A stretch of DNA of 64,000 nt from Takifugu bimaculatus (GCA_004026145.2 CP034992.1:15665205-15729204), one strand, 5' to 3'; shown: positions 11,901-22,635, counted from the stretch's first letter. Notes: generated from the sequence alone by a model not told the origin. A program made the numbers and translations.

Positions 11901-14900
11901 CACTCACCACAAACCTTGCACGCGTAATATTCTCTCTGTCGGTACATGGTCGTGTGAAAGCTGCCTCCAAACTCCGGCGAAGAGCGTTTATCCAAACGCA
12001 TCTGTCCTTTTAACTTGTCGAGTTTAGCGTGTTTCGCTATGCATTTTTCGTCCGTGTCAATCAGTCCAGCCCACTACATACATCACATGCTGTGTTCACT
12101 GACCCTGACCTTGACTCGGACATAACATAACCGTCTGTTTTATCTCAGAAAACGGGAAAATATTTCCTCTTGTTATGAAAGAAATTTCAGGATACGAAAG
12201 GCAAAAATACGCTACCGCTGCTACTCGCAGCTCGCGGAGTTTAGCGAACGGTCCCACTGTATAAGTGCACATATAAAATATAAAAATCTTATTGCGTTGC
12301 GGGCCGGTAGAAATGGTCTCGTAGGCCGTATACGGCCCGGAGGCCGGGGGTTCCCCACCCCTGGTGTAAAGCCTGCTAATTTACTTTGATGGCCTATTAT
12401 TCTCAGTCGTTGTCCTGGTTGACACACAGGCAGCAGAGGGCCGGCAGGAGGAGCTGACCCAGCGGGGGGCGAAGGAGAAGAGGGAGTTGGAGTTACGGAT
12501 TGAGGAGATGGAGGAAAAAGAGCAGGTTCTTCAGGCTCGCATTGAAGCTCTGCAGGCCGACAACGACTTCACCAATGAGCGGCTGGCTGCGCTGCAGGGT
12601 ACACACACGCACACACAAACACACACACACACACGTGCGCGCGAGGGTTCTCCCTCCTATTTTAGTCAGCTCTCCAACCCAAGACCTGTGTGAGACCACA
12701 CCTTTGGAGACACTCACTGTTGGTCAACACATCTCTACTCTTGTTGTTGTTTATGACTGTTTACAGTGCGGTTAGAGCAGCTGCAGGAAAAAAGCATAAA
12801 AGAGAACAACAGCCTGGGTGAGTCCGCTCATTCGCCCTGGCACTTTCTGTCTACTGTGCTCCTTCCATTCACTCCCTCCGCTTTCAACGATGATGCATGA
12901 CGGCTTCTGTCTTGTTCACAATGCATCTTGCATGATGTCACCACATCTGGCTCGGGTTCTGGTTCATCTTTTTGTCCATCACTCTTTTTCTATGGTACTG
13001 ATCATTTGTTTAAGCCAAAAAACAAAGTGCAGGGTTTGACGTGCAGGCGTCAGATTCTAAATAAAGTAAAATTCTCAATAATTCTCAGAATAGGCCATCA
13101 TTCCTGCGTAATCTATATTCATAACGTATATATTTTTTCAACTCTCACAGTTAATTTCCTTTCTTTGTGTTGGATTGCTGACATTCTGAAGACTCACAGT
13201 GAAACACGGTGTCCTCCTTTCTTTGAGTGATTGTTTGAGGGGAATGTTTGTCGTACTCATTGGTCATTGGGTTACACACCGCTCTGATTTGGGCGGTTGT
13301 TGTGGAGGAGAGTTTTTTCTCGGGGTTGCTCGGCGTCATCGATCACCTGGTGTTTCCATGGTTGTCAAACTATCCACCGCTTTTCTTCTTCTGGAACTAA
13401 AATTGCTTGTGGTCACTGATCAATTTGAATGCTGGGGTCTGATTCACCGATCACAATTTATCCACCTTGCAAAGGAATCTGCTGTCATTCCACTTTTGTG
13501 ACCGCCTATTGTTCCAAATATGACAAAACCTGTCATATCTGGTCACATGACAGATGACGACATTGTCTCTCACGGAGTTGTAGAGGAGCCTGTGAAGGAT
13601 GAACAGAGTCTTCAGACCCCTGAGACCCAGAGGGAGGATGGTGATGATGAAGATGAGGACACAGACACAGATGATGGTGCAGTTGGTCATGATGAAGATA
13701 TTGATGGTATACTTATTTTGGGTATCTTGCTGTCCATTACTTGGTTTTTCAAAAGGAAGCGTTAAACAGGGGATTTTAGCTGAGAGCTTTGCAGCACAAT
13801 AAAATAAGCATAGAGGGGAGGGGCTCTACCCCCCCCCCCTCCCACTCCTCAGTAGTGCATGACCAGCATAACAGGTTTGAATTTGTAGAACCAGAGAGCA
13901 GGACGGACAGCATAGCTGACAGTTGTGCACCGCCACCTTCTACACCGTTCAGCTTTGCTGGATGAAACATTTGTCCAGCGAATATTGAAATCCAGGAGAG
14001 GTCAGCTGGCTCCCTGGATAGCTAGTATCCATTGACATGTGGGTTTCTTGCCACTGTCACACATTTATTGCAGTACTTGTAGCTTTCTTACATAACAAGA
14101 TACAGTTTTTGGTATCTGAGATCTCACAGTAAGGGCAGAGGTTGTATTCAAAAGTCCGTATACTTTGAGAAGCCTTAAGTAGCTCAAGGGAGAAGTTCTC
14201 TTTAATGTACTCCTTTTCTTTGGCAGAGGACGACCTAAAATCCAGCAGACCTAGAGTTTCTTTTGTATTGGGGCATGTTGACTGCCAGAGTTATTGAACA
14301 TGTAATCGCAGTTATGCTGAAGCTGGAATACTTTCATAGACCTGCATGTCCTGTTTAGTTTTGGTACAGTTTGTAGTCGGCTTTAAAATATTGGGTCGCC
14401 TCTAAATTTTGCTGGTTATCTTAATAATTTACCAATTTTAGTTTTTGCCCTTTTTCCCAGCATGTACTCTCCGGTACCATCAGACATCATTTCTTTAGAT
14501 CACCATGTCCATCCATCTGTCTGTTTCTTTTTTCCTTGATTGACTTCTTTTCTAAGTTGGTTCTTTTTATTTTTTCCCCCCGTCTGAACCGAGAAAGTTG
14601 TTTTTGATTCTGCTCAGTGACATCAGAATTTGGACCCATATCTATTGATCTATATTCATCAGAGTGATGATATCTTGTTTTTGCTATGAGGTTGTTTTCC
14701 TGTAATAACCTGCTCCCGTTAGTGAACGATTGAGCGAATGAGCAGAATCAGCAGCATCTTTGCTAATTAGCCAGCTCCGCTCTGATAGATGCCGCAGTAA
14801 TATCAGCCATCTGTGTTTCTGTTAGACAACTGTCATGTTAACAACAGTGGAGAGGACTCAACTAGAATCCAACACTTTATAGAGTGTTCATGTGAGTACA

Positions 14901-17900
14901 ATTATGATATTCTGTCCTGATGTCTGTCCACTGTTGCACACAAAAGCACAGCTGTATGTATATTCTGTTCATTTTATATCAGTTATATCAAATTCCTGTA
15001 GTTTTACTCCTACTGGGCACCACAACTCTAAGTTGTAATGGTGGTTTGGAGTGAATGTACTCCACCTCTGAAATATTATTAGTCACAGTAATAACAGTAA
15101 TAGTTCTGATTCAGCCCATGTGCTGCACTACTCCACCTACTGGGTGTTTTGGGAAGTGCGTCTCACGGGTTTTTGGCAGTCATGTGAGCCGACATTCCTG
15201 CTCCAGGAGGTAGATGCCATCAAAATGAGGTTGTCAGTGTGTGGCTCGAGTTTTTCCATTCATACTGCTCAGGTCTGCCCCTCCCTCCCTGCCCAGTAGT
15301 GCATTCATTCATTATATTAAGAAAATTAATTTCAGAGTTGTCATTTCCCCACCTTTAACTTATCGTCTCTCTCTCTTTCTCTCTCTCTCTCTTTCTCTCT
15401 GGCCAGATTTTCCAGGCTTGTCCCTAAGCCCACAATAAATTTAAAAAAAAAACTGTGTTTGTATTATCGAATTTATAAAGTCTGCGTAGTCTCTCATAAT
15501 GTCGAAATATTTTTGCCCATAATGTGCTTTTATATGTTTATGCTCTGTACGTACTTGCATGTCTTTATTGACAAAGGAAAGTGTTGATTGTTTTGTTAGT
15601 TAAGAAATTTGTCACGGTTGGAGCTTTAGAACTGTTTTAATTCTTGTTCAGCGGTTTCTGTCCATAATGAGACGTTAGACTTTTTGTTATGGTACTCTCC
15701 TACCAATCATGCAGATAATCACTTTATTATTGCATTATTTATTGCACTTTTCTGAGTGGTTCCTGTCCTGTTAACTGATTTTCTTGCTGCTTGATTTGTA
15801 ATGTTTGCTAAATAGTTCACCATTGAGGTCTGGTTAATCGGTTTGAATGCTGCTCTACAATATTCGTGTGGGCTATTTTGAATTCTACTTTTGAGCCCAT
15901 TGGCTTGGTAGAAGCCCCACATGTGTCAGTGACAGATGGGTTTCTGTTTAGCCTCTCTGGAAATGTGTTTTTCTACATGTGGAGGCCTCAGCTGCTTAAT
16001 GTAGCTTGTATTCTCTGGTATTTCCTTTTGTTTCCTCACATATCAAACATCACCTGATGTTGAGCTGCAGGTTGATCTTTTTATGTGCCTCTATCTCCAC
16101 TGTTAGTGTCTAGTGCTGCTTGTGCATTAGATGACGATGAGGGCAGCATAAACGAGGTGCAGTGTTTGAACACTTTGTTGTTTACATTATTATCTACTCG
16201 TTATAAAGAAAATAATCTTATGAATTTACTATTTAATATGTGCAATGAGCTTTTAAATTAATGAGAATAGGGTGCAGCTGTCAGGCAGCAGACGAGAACC
16301 CAAGTGCGACCCCAGAGTTTGACTGAACACCGCTTTATTGTCAGGAACAGAGAGCGGAATAGAATAGTCGGGAACAGGCAGGGTCGAGACCGGGCAGAAG
16401 GCAGACAGAATTTACCAGGGAGCAGACAGGGTAGAATGGTCAGGAACAGGCAAGGACGGAACCGGGCAGGCAGGCAAACAGGGAAACGCTGGAAAGTCAT
16501 CAGAACCACAAACGACGATCTGGCAGGGAGGCAACGTAACTCGTGGGGCGAACTCGGACTCACGGGCAGGATTTCCCCCAGCTGTGACATGCAGCATCAT
16601 ATGGGCGTGGTTTCAATATCGAGTCGCTGCATTCACAATGTTAACAGGAAACACTGGACATAATCGACCAAGTTGAGATGAAATAAGCTTTATTGAGCCA
16701 AAGTTCTTTTCTGTTTCTCTTTTCACAGCTGTGAAACAGTTGAAGGAGAGTGTGAGTTCATCGATCCACAAACTGGCCAACTTTGATGGTGAGAAGTCAA
16801 ACCAGTCTTCAAACCACAGCACTGACAACTAATCCTATAACGTGTGCATTGTGCCTCGGGTTTTATTAGGATCATTTTCATCCTGTCTGTTTGTGTGTTT
16901 AGAAATGTTGGACGTACATTTACAGAACAACCAAAGGGCAGAAGACGACATCCTGGGCAGCCCTGATCATCTCCAAGGTGAAACATCTGCTTCAAACCTG
17001 ACCTACATCAACATTTAACAAGGCCTAATGCAGCATTAATGATACTGAATACGAAGTGATGCATATTTATTCGAGGGCCCTCACATCGGTCGTGTTTGCA
17101 ATGTGGCTGACCACAGTTAGAGGCAGAACTGCTGACTAACAGAATTCCCAGGAGACACATGATCTCTGCCAGCATATACAAGCCGCAAAGCAGAATGACA
17201 AGGAGGCAGACTTCTCCAGTAGCTAGCAGCTAGCAAAGGAGATGATTGGGATATGACCTTAAAGTTTCCGAAAATCAAAAATGGGGTGTATTTAGTCTGT
17301 TAAGAATGAAGACCTGAGTTGATGTAGTAGATTTTCATGGTTAGGCTCGATGGTTGATTACTGTACACGGCTTTGGAAACAAAAAACAATATGATGCTAT
17401 TTCATTGTAGCTAGGAGTTTTCTTTTGTTATAACAAGGGAAAACTTCAGCAAAATGGCAAGAGTTTAGTTTATGTAGTTCTCTTTTATGCAACAAACTCA
17501 AATTCTTTTAAAGTACAGCTATATATAAAACTTAATCTGTTATCTTGGTTAAGTGATAACTGAGCCGATAGGAGGCGAAATAGCTGGACGATTCTCTCAT
17601 TCTGTGTGTTTGTGTGTGTGTCTTCTTTGTGTCTTCTCAGGAACTCAGATTGACGCCAAAGAGTCGGATATGTCAGACACTCTGAGTCCCAGCAAAGACC
17701 GCAGCAGTGATGATACATCGGGTCAGTAAAACCAAAAACACAAGCAGTGTCTTGATTTCAAAAGAATTCATTTAAATCCTTTCTGTTATGTGCATCTATG
17801 CTTCCTCTCAAAATCAGTATCCTTTTGTGTGTTGAAGTACATCTAGATGCAGTGTGCAGTATATTTCTGGTGTTTACTTTAGAATTATGAATAATACACA

Positions 17901-20900
17901 ATATTTGTTCCCTTTCTACATTTCATTATATGTATTTCTGTGTTTCAGATGGAAATATGGAGGACCAGGAGCTCAATGAACCACAGAACAGAGTAGCTTT
18001 GCTCAAAGGTGAAAATGTGATGTCTTATCTACACATTGTTGCTGTGAGCTGCAGCTCCAGGCCACTAGCAGGGCCATGTTTAATATTTGACCTGTAGCAC
18101 CCTCATCAGCACAACTTTTTGGATTCTTGTGGCACCTTTTCCACTTTCATTTTAGCATGCATGACATTCCCAGTCCAACCAGCACATTAGGATCTAAAAA
18201 TAATACAATTTAAAGGACGACCATTTAAATATTGACGACTTCTCCTTTGGTGTTTGTGCGGGCATCTAGCTGAGCTGCACCGGGCCGGTCTTGAGCCGGG
18301 AGACACAGAGCAGGTCATCCACCATCTCCATAGAGAACTTCTGGAGGCCCAGGAGATGGCCAACACTGGCAAACAGAGATGTCTGGAGTTACAAGGTATC
18401 CAAATCATCCTAAGATCTGTTTAATTGTTCTGGAGGAAAAAAACTTTATTTAATAAGGCTTCATCAGATGACTGGGAATTGCATTTAAATATTGCATAGG
18501 GAGATGATGTGCCTTTTTAAAAATGATATAGCATATTATATTAACTAATATTAATATGTCACTGTCGACAGCCCTGCTAGAGGAGGAGAGGAGAAGTAAC
18601 TGCCAGCAGACTGAAGAGTCCACCAAGCAGATCCAGTACCTGCAGAGTAAGCGCACACACACACACACACACAAACAAACAGGAGAGATCTACAGTGTTC
18701 CTCTGTCACACACCTTCTCCTTCCCTCCATCTTTAGGTCAGCTCGGAAAGCTGCAGGCGGATATGGAAGCTCTCAGGGAGCAGAGGGAGAGCACCATCTG
18801 CACCACCCGAGAGGAACTTTACTCCGCCCAAGAAGAGGTACCATTCCTGCCTGTTGTTCCGTCTCCTCGCATTCAAGAAAATTGTACCCTGGACATGACG
18901 GATTTTGTTTGGAATGTCAGATTCTTGTTTTGCGGCACGCCATGGAGGCTGCCACTGTGGAGCGCGAGCAGGATATAGCCGCCCTGGAGGCTGACCTGGG
19001 CTCCGTCAGATCCGAGTTGGAGCACTGGAGGAGCACAGCTGCGAAGTACGGGGAGGAGATAGGTCGTCTGCAGGAGGCTTTCAGGCAGCAGCAGCAGCAC
19101 CAGAACACTGCCACCCAGCTGCAGGGTGAGCCCGGTCCTCACTCATCTTCTCAGGCTTCAGAATGTCCCCTCCAGCCACGGCTCGTACCTGACCACGCAC
19201 ATCTCTCTTGCAGTGGAGTGTGGTGAGCTGCAGCAGCGGTGTGCCTGCTTGCAGCAGGAATGTGACGGCCTGAGAAGTGAAAGAACGGCTCTTTCAGACA
19301 AACTGCTGCGCCTGGAGACTGAACTCAGCAGGTAGACGCTGGGAACGTGTGACACTTGGCTTTAGATTCCACTGAAACAATGCTAGGGAGGCCGGTCAGG
19401 ACGTATCATCATGATGTCATATCTGTTTGCATTTCTGCATGGGTGCAGCACCAAAGAGCACAGTCAAGTCCTCAGCAGCAATTTGGTGTCCCTGGAGAAA
19501 AGGGAGGAAGTCCTGCAGGACAAGCTGGGTTCTCTAGAAAATCAACACGTGCAGGACGCCAGCAGGTTGAGGACCCAGCTGGACCAGGCTCAGGCCCACA
19601 CACACACATTACAGAAGGAGGTACACACTTTTAGTTTTTACCTCCTTAATACTCAAGTTTATAAAAAGTACTATATGGTTCCTGCACAAGGCTGCAACAA
19701 AGCAAATTGTGAAAGAAACAATTCAGTGTTTAAAGTTCCACAGCAAGATGATTTTGTGTGTGTGTGTATGTTTGTGTGTGTAGTATGAGGACACACAGTC
19801 ACAGCTTTTGGCGCTTCGTCAGCGTTACGAGAGGACGGAGAAGGAGAAGCTGAGCATCCACCAGCAGCTGGAACAGTGCAAAAGCAGCCTGAAGCTGCTG
19901 CAGGACAAGACCGGCTCTGTGAGTGCACACACTCTCCTTTAGGACAACCAGAGACATTTATTTTTCTTTTCCCCAGCGTTCCCCAACCTTCATGGATTCG
20001 GTGTCAATAATTAAAGAATTCTTTACCTCACATCCACCGCCTCAGTTCTAAACTGGAGAAACACAAATCAAGCACTTCTTAGGTCTAGATTCACTAATGA
20101 CAACTGTTTTAACTGAGCTGAATAAGCAATAATATACAACATGCAAATACAACCTAATACTATAGAAAATATTACCGCAAGTTTTTATGGTAAAACCTTT
20201 AGTGCGAATCAAAGCAGAGCAGCCTCCTCTGTCAATTTGTCAGTATGCTTTGTCCTGTTTCGCAAATCATGTTTAGTTTATCCTTGTTTCTAAAGTTTTT
20301 GCCATCATTTAACGTCAGTCAAGGTCAATTAATGATTCAATAATGATCATCTCACAATTTGAATCATTTAATCACAGCTAATCATTTTATGTACTTTAAT
20401 TATACAGGTTGTTGCATTATGAATTCGATGAATTGTTATATTGCAGCCGCTTCCAAACGTTGATAGAAATGATGGACAAAACTAGGAAAAGAGGATTTAT
20501 TAGGTAGCTGGGAGGGTTGTCTGCGATCATCAGCAGTCTGCTGATGGGGGCAAGTGTTCAGGGTTTACTGGCCAAACACGGGGATCCCAGCTCCCTTCTG
20601 TAGCTGCTCCATCCTCCATGTTGGTTTTGATTGATTTGCGGGCTGATTTCTTCTTATCCCTCTTCTCCCCCCCCCTCCCTCTAGCCATCCATATTGCAGC
20701 CTGTCCAAGCCATATTCATTGGCCTTGTCCTGGCTGTGCTCTACTGGTGTTTCGGCCAGTTGTGGTAGAAAGGTACACACCGACATGACATCAGACCGCC
20801 ACTCTTTGTCCGTCTATTTACTCTGCCGCCATCTGTCTGTCCTCTGTTGAAGGAAAGCTTGTGGACGTGAAAGGAGCATCCTGTCATGTGATCTTTTCAG

Positions 20901-22635
20901 GGTCACAGACACAATCTGTTACTAAATCCAGATTTGTCCAGTGATGTGTGTGTGACAGAGTCAGCCAGACTTCAGTTTCGGGTGTGAAACGGGTGATAAT
21001 GATGTGCTTTAAACACACATCACAGTTCAATTCAGACACACATCACAGTAATGTGCCTCAACCATGTTTGGTGCAGGCTAATCCAGCATTTAAAGCCCGT
21101 CCCCTGATCACCTGGATGCTCCTGCCCTCTCCACACCTCCTTCAGAGCCTGCATCAACATCTTCTTCATGACCTTGGTGGTCAGAGCTGATCTACCTGCA
21201 TGATGATCAGTCTGCCAGTCACACCTCTTTTCTGCTCGCCGCTTCTTTTCAAAGACCTCCTCCATTTAGGGGCGCATCAGTTGACAGGGTTTATTTCGAG
21301 TGTCATTGGAAATTCATCCTCTGTTATTGTGCTTCAGCGTTCTGCTAGTTGTTACTGTAAGGAAGCATTAGTCCTCCCCACCTGTGAAGCCTAATTAAGG
21401 CCAGGCGGTTAGAATTAACATGATTATCCCAGGCTGATTTCACCAGTCTGCAGTGGTGGAGAAGCCACCCCACAGAAGACCCATTGTTTTCTGGTGGTAT
21501 TTCTTCTGAGCTGCACGGTAGAAAAGATGGGTTTACATTTCCTTAGTCTGGCTCTGGACTGCAGAGGTGAACACGATGGAGAAACCACCTCACCAACGTT
21601 CTTCACATTCACTCAGATACTCACTCGGCAAACGTCACCAGCTGCTGAGCAATTATATCTGAAAAGGTTTCTCAGCCCGTGAGAACGAAGGTGCCATTAA
21701 TGCTAAATACCGTATCAATCAGCACTCAAGTTCTGTTTTGTCTAATTACATATAGACACAGCAGTTGGGTATTTAAAGTACCGGTAACTGTCATTGGTTA
21801 ATGTAGTAAACTGGGTCATTTGAAGTCCCATTTCCTTATCTCAGTTAGAATATTCTGGCTGTACAGGCATAAAGTTATATGAACAACAGAAGTGTTTTTA
21901 GAAAAGAAACTTGTTGGTGTCACAAACTGTTATTTTTTAGAAATAAACAGTGAGAAATAATGTGGACCCCTTTAGAGAGGCGGGCTCACCTCTTCATGTA
22001 CTAACAGTCTTTCTCACTCACTCACTCACCTCACTCACTCACTCACTCACTCACTCACTCACTCACTCTGTTTTCAGTGCATTTTGATTGAATCTATGTA
22101 TTGATGATGTATTCATGTGTGATGAAGCTTCTCTTTCTTCTGTCCAATGTGTATCCAGATCTGCTGCTGAGGGTGTTTCTGTGTTCACTCCTCAGCCTCA
22201 CCTTTCTGTTCCTCCCATCTTTGTTTCAGACCATTTGGAGGGGTTTCTTCTTTCCACAAAAGATCATATTTTTTCTGTTTATCCTGATGAGGCACCGTTG
22301 GTTCATCGGTGCCATGAACTCAGATTTGCCCCACACACACACTTGTGAAGGCTATTACCTTCAGACAGAAACACAGATTTGATTAGGGAAAAAATATCAT
22401 CTTTTGGAATTTGTTTTCTAATCTTGATTGAACTTTCTCCCCTGCTCCTCTTCACATTGTCTTTATCACATTATTATTGCTGTTGTTATTATGCAGACTA
22501 AATGGCTTTTGCTTCTCTTGTCACGTGTCTCTGGGACAGAGTGGCTGGAGCTCCTGGATGCCGGTCATCGCAGTGATGGTCGCCGTGACGGCAGCTGTGC
22601 TCTATCCCAACTTCTCCAAGAGCAGCGCCACCTAG
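108..22635 (+). CDS. slmap: SLMAP, sarcolemma-associated protein (5' part missing; spliced, two alternative ends)
   Basis: Tail-anchored FHA and coiled-coil protein; in vertebrates it is a STRIPAK subunit whose FHA domain binds phosphorylated MST1/2 and so restrains Hippo signalling, and it sits on ER/sarcoplasmic reticulum, outer nuclear and centrosomal membranes. The exons translate to near-identical matches of vertebrate SLMAP. Proposed exons: 108-255, 2317-2389, 8050-8086, 9092-9154, 9339-9434, 9782-9853, 9933-10073, 10188-10325, 12430-12598, 12767-12817, (14826-14891 optional), 16729-16788, 16903-16977, 17641-17721, 17949-18008, 18270-18395, 18572-18646, 18737-18837, 18921-19125, 19214-19331, 19449-19620, 19784-19918, then 20685-20768 or 22540-22635. 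All junctions are GT-AG and all phases agree. The constitutive exons total 2,196 nt (732 codons). Roughly the first 66 residues lie left of the window. The first exon could instead start at 120, but phase and homology favour 108. Confidence 0.95.
548..1510 (+). mobile_element. Degraded pogo-like (Tc1/mariner superfamily) DNA transposon
   Basis: The element is flanked by TA and has terminal inverted repeats: CCGTAATTTCTGGACTATA at 550 and its complement ending at 1508. A subterminal motif of the CGGCTTATAATC type recurs inside both ends. The interior carries remnants of a transposase N-terminal DNA-binding region of the pogo/Tigger (BrkDBD-like) type: one block at about 688-820 (RRKAYDAAFKLKAITLAVEE) and another in a different frame at about 860-1000 (RWPELENVLEDWV). 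No DDE catalytic domain remains. At about 960 bp it is a non-autonomous, frameshifted relic inside the SLMAP intron 256-2316. Family placement rests on the TA duplication and the helix-turn-helix remnant. Confidence 0.8.
688..1005 (+). pseudogene. Frameshifted transposase DNA-binding domain fragment
   Basis: Two blocks resembling the BrkDBD domain of pogo-type transposases lie in different reading frames with a stop (841-843) between them. The catalytic region is absent, so the fragment cannot encode a functional transposase. Confidence 0.65.
2390..8049 (+). other. slmap: SLMAP intron, 5.7 kb
   Basis: Between the FHA exon and the short linker exon. It holds an (AT)n tract at 2859-2899 with a T run at 2901-2916, a G run near 6600-6610, and several open frames under 160 codons (for example 4370-4849 on the minus strand and 5834-6115 on the plus strand). 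None of these shows recognisable homology or splice logic. No intact gene or mobile element is recognised. Confidence 0.6.
2859..2899. repeat. (AT)n microsatellite
   Basis: About 41 bp of alternating A and T, followed one base later by a 16-base T run. Confidence 0.95.
8050..12817 (+). CDS. slmap: SLMAP first coiled-coil block
   Basis: Exons 8050-8086, 9092-9154, 9339-9434, 9782-9853, 9933-10073, 10188-10325, 12430-12598 and 12767-12817 encode a linker and then an almost unbroken heptad-type helix. Recognisable conserved segments include MYSQELFQLSQYLQEAL, ALIDEDRLLSRLEVMG, KHNYETTAKESLRRVLQEK, DECTHLKEM and ALQADNDFTNERLAALQ. Coiled coils in SLMAP mediate self-association and binding to STRIPAK partners such as SIKE and FGFR1OP2; that role is family knowledge. 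A hAT-type element sits in the intron 10326-12429 without touching the splice sites. The donor after 12598 abuts a CA repeat. Confidence 0.95.
11196..12363 (-). mobile_element. hAT-type DNA transposon, non-autonomous, complete ends
   Basis: The ends are CAGGGGTGGGGAACC at 11196 and its complement GGTTCCCCACCCCTG with one base change ending at 12363. They are flanked by a perfect 8-bp target duplication GTGTAAAG at 11188-11195 and 12364-12371. The 8-bp duplication and CAGGGG ends are diagnostic of the hAT superfamily. On the minus strand 11773-11970 encodes a fragment of a hAT (Charlie/GTF2IRD2-like) transposase, giving the element its orientation. At 1,168 bp it is too short for a full transposase. 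The clean duplication suggests a comparatively recent insertion into the SLMAP intron. Confidence 0.9.
11773..11970 (-). pseudogene. hAT transposase fragment
   Basis: The minus-strand reading contains FTRPCTDRENITRARFVVSE and GEFVKECL, segments I recognise from the middle of hAT-Charlie type transposases and from the domesticated GTF2IRD2/FAM200-like proteins. It is about 65 codons. No zinc-finger BED domain or C-terminal dimerisation domain remains. Inactive by length. Confidence 0.75.
12601..12636. repeat. (CA)n microsatellite next to a SLMAP donor
   Basis: An interrupted CA tract begins immediately after the GT donor at 12599-12600. CA repeats beside donors can bind hnRNP L; any effect here is inference. 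Confidence 0.85.
12818..14825 (+). other. slmap: SLMAP intron upstream of the cassette exon
   Basis: No recognised mobile element. It contains an 81-codon open frame at 13520-13765 whose product would be strongly acidic (EDGDDEDEDTDTDD) and then hydrophobic (ILILGILLSITWFF) with a basic end. Its status is unknown. A C run lies at about 13830-13840. Confidence 0.5.
14826..14891 (+). CDS. slmap: SLMAP probable alternative cassette exon (66 nt)
   Basis: This stretch is bounded by a polypyrimidine-TAG acceptor and a GTGAGT donor. It encodes 22 residues ending in STRIQHFIECS. That ending resembles the optional mammalian SLMAP segment with the core FIHQFIEC. It is 66 nt and phase 1-1, so including or skipping it keeps the frame: the flanking exons join as L-A-V-K without it and gain an N-S-G-E-D stretch with it. 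The preceding mammalian optional exon (VDDFLPKINGS type) was not found in this intron. Whether it is spliced in, and in which tissue, cannot be read from the sequence. Confidence 0.72.
16258..16600. repeat. GC-rich dispersed repeat with internal minisatellite
   Basis: Units of the type GTCAGGAACAGGCAGGG recur imperfectly near 16340, 16370 and 16440 within a purine-rich, GC-rich block that differs sharply from the AT-rich intron around it. It resembles a dispersed fish repeat, but I cannot assign a family. It ends about 130 bp before a SLMAP exon. Confidence 0.55.
16729..19918 (+). CDS. slmap: SLMAP linker and C-terminal coiled coils
   Basis: Exons 16729-16788, 16903-16977, 17641-17721, 17949-18008, 18270-18395, 18572-18646, 18737-18837, 18921-19125, 19214-19331, 19449-19620 and 19784-19918. 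The first five form a polar linker containing the conserved KESDMSDTLSPSKD box, rich in potential Ser phosphosites, and the DQELNEP motif. The 75-nt exon 16903-16977 (EMLDVHLQNN) has no match I recall in the mammalian protein and may be optional, since it is phase 1-1. The later exons encode leucine-heptad helices (EESTKQIQYLQ, REELYSAQEE, a glutamine run near 19086-19110). The last shared exon ends in phase 0 at 19918, where the alternative membrane tails attach. Confidence 0.93.
18652..18672. repeat. Short (CA)n tract
   Basis: It begins a few bases after the donor at 18647 in the 90-bp intron between two SLMAP exons. Confidence 0.8.
19919..20684 (+). other. slmap: SLMAP intron before tail exon A
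   Basis: AT-rich and without recognisable genes or repeats. It ends in a pyrimidine tract with a long C run (20660-20683) in front of the tail A acceptor. Confidence 0.6.
20685..20772 (+). CDS. slmap: SLMAP alternative terminal exon, tail anchor type A
   Basis: The exon follows a long pyrimidine tract and TAG acceptor. In phase 0 it encodes 27 residues ending IFIGLVLAVLYWCFGQLW, then TAG at 20766-20768. It corresponds to the mammalian SLMAP tail whose core is FIGL..AF.FWCFGPLW. A single hydrophobic helix with almost no luminal residues is the layout of a tail-anchored protein inserted after translation. Four bases after the stop comes a possible GTACAC donor (20773), so the exon could be internal, with 22540-22635 becoming 3'UTR; a stop this close to a junction would not normally trigger nonsense-mediated decay. 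Alternatively it ends at its own poly(A) site. Confidence 0.88.
20773..22539 (+). other. slmap: SLMAP intron between the two tail exons
   Basis: It contains a tetranucleotide (CTCA)n run at about 22013-22068 and otherwise nothing recognised. It is retained as 3'UTR if tail A uses a local poly(A) site. Confidence 0.55.
22013..22068. repeat. (CTCA)n microsatellite
   Basis: About 14 copies of the tetranucleotide with one interruption. Confidence 0.95.
22540..22635 (+). CDS. slmap: SLMAP alternative terminal exon, tail anchor type B
   Basis: The acceptor is GGGACAG. The phase-0 reading encodes 31 residues (SGWSSWMPVIAVMVAVTA...) and ends in TAG at 22633-22635. It matches the second mammalian tail, with core WPWMPMLAALVAVTAIVLY. 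The hydrophobic segment of about 17 residues is followed by a short polar luminal end (NFSKSSAT) that includes an N-F-S sequon. The two tails differ in helix length and in their C-terminal residues, features known to steer tail-anchored proteins between membranes; any difference in targeting here is inference. Homology and open phase make the exon call secure. Confidence 0.92.
   Translation, partial: SGWSSWMPVIAVMVAVTAAVLYPNFSKSSAT

Noticed and set aside
12818..14825. Search for the second mammalian optional SLMAP exon (VDDFLPKINGS type)
   Set aside because: No matching frame with splice sites was seen; it is absent or too diverged.
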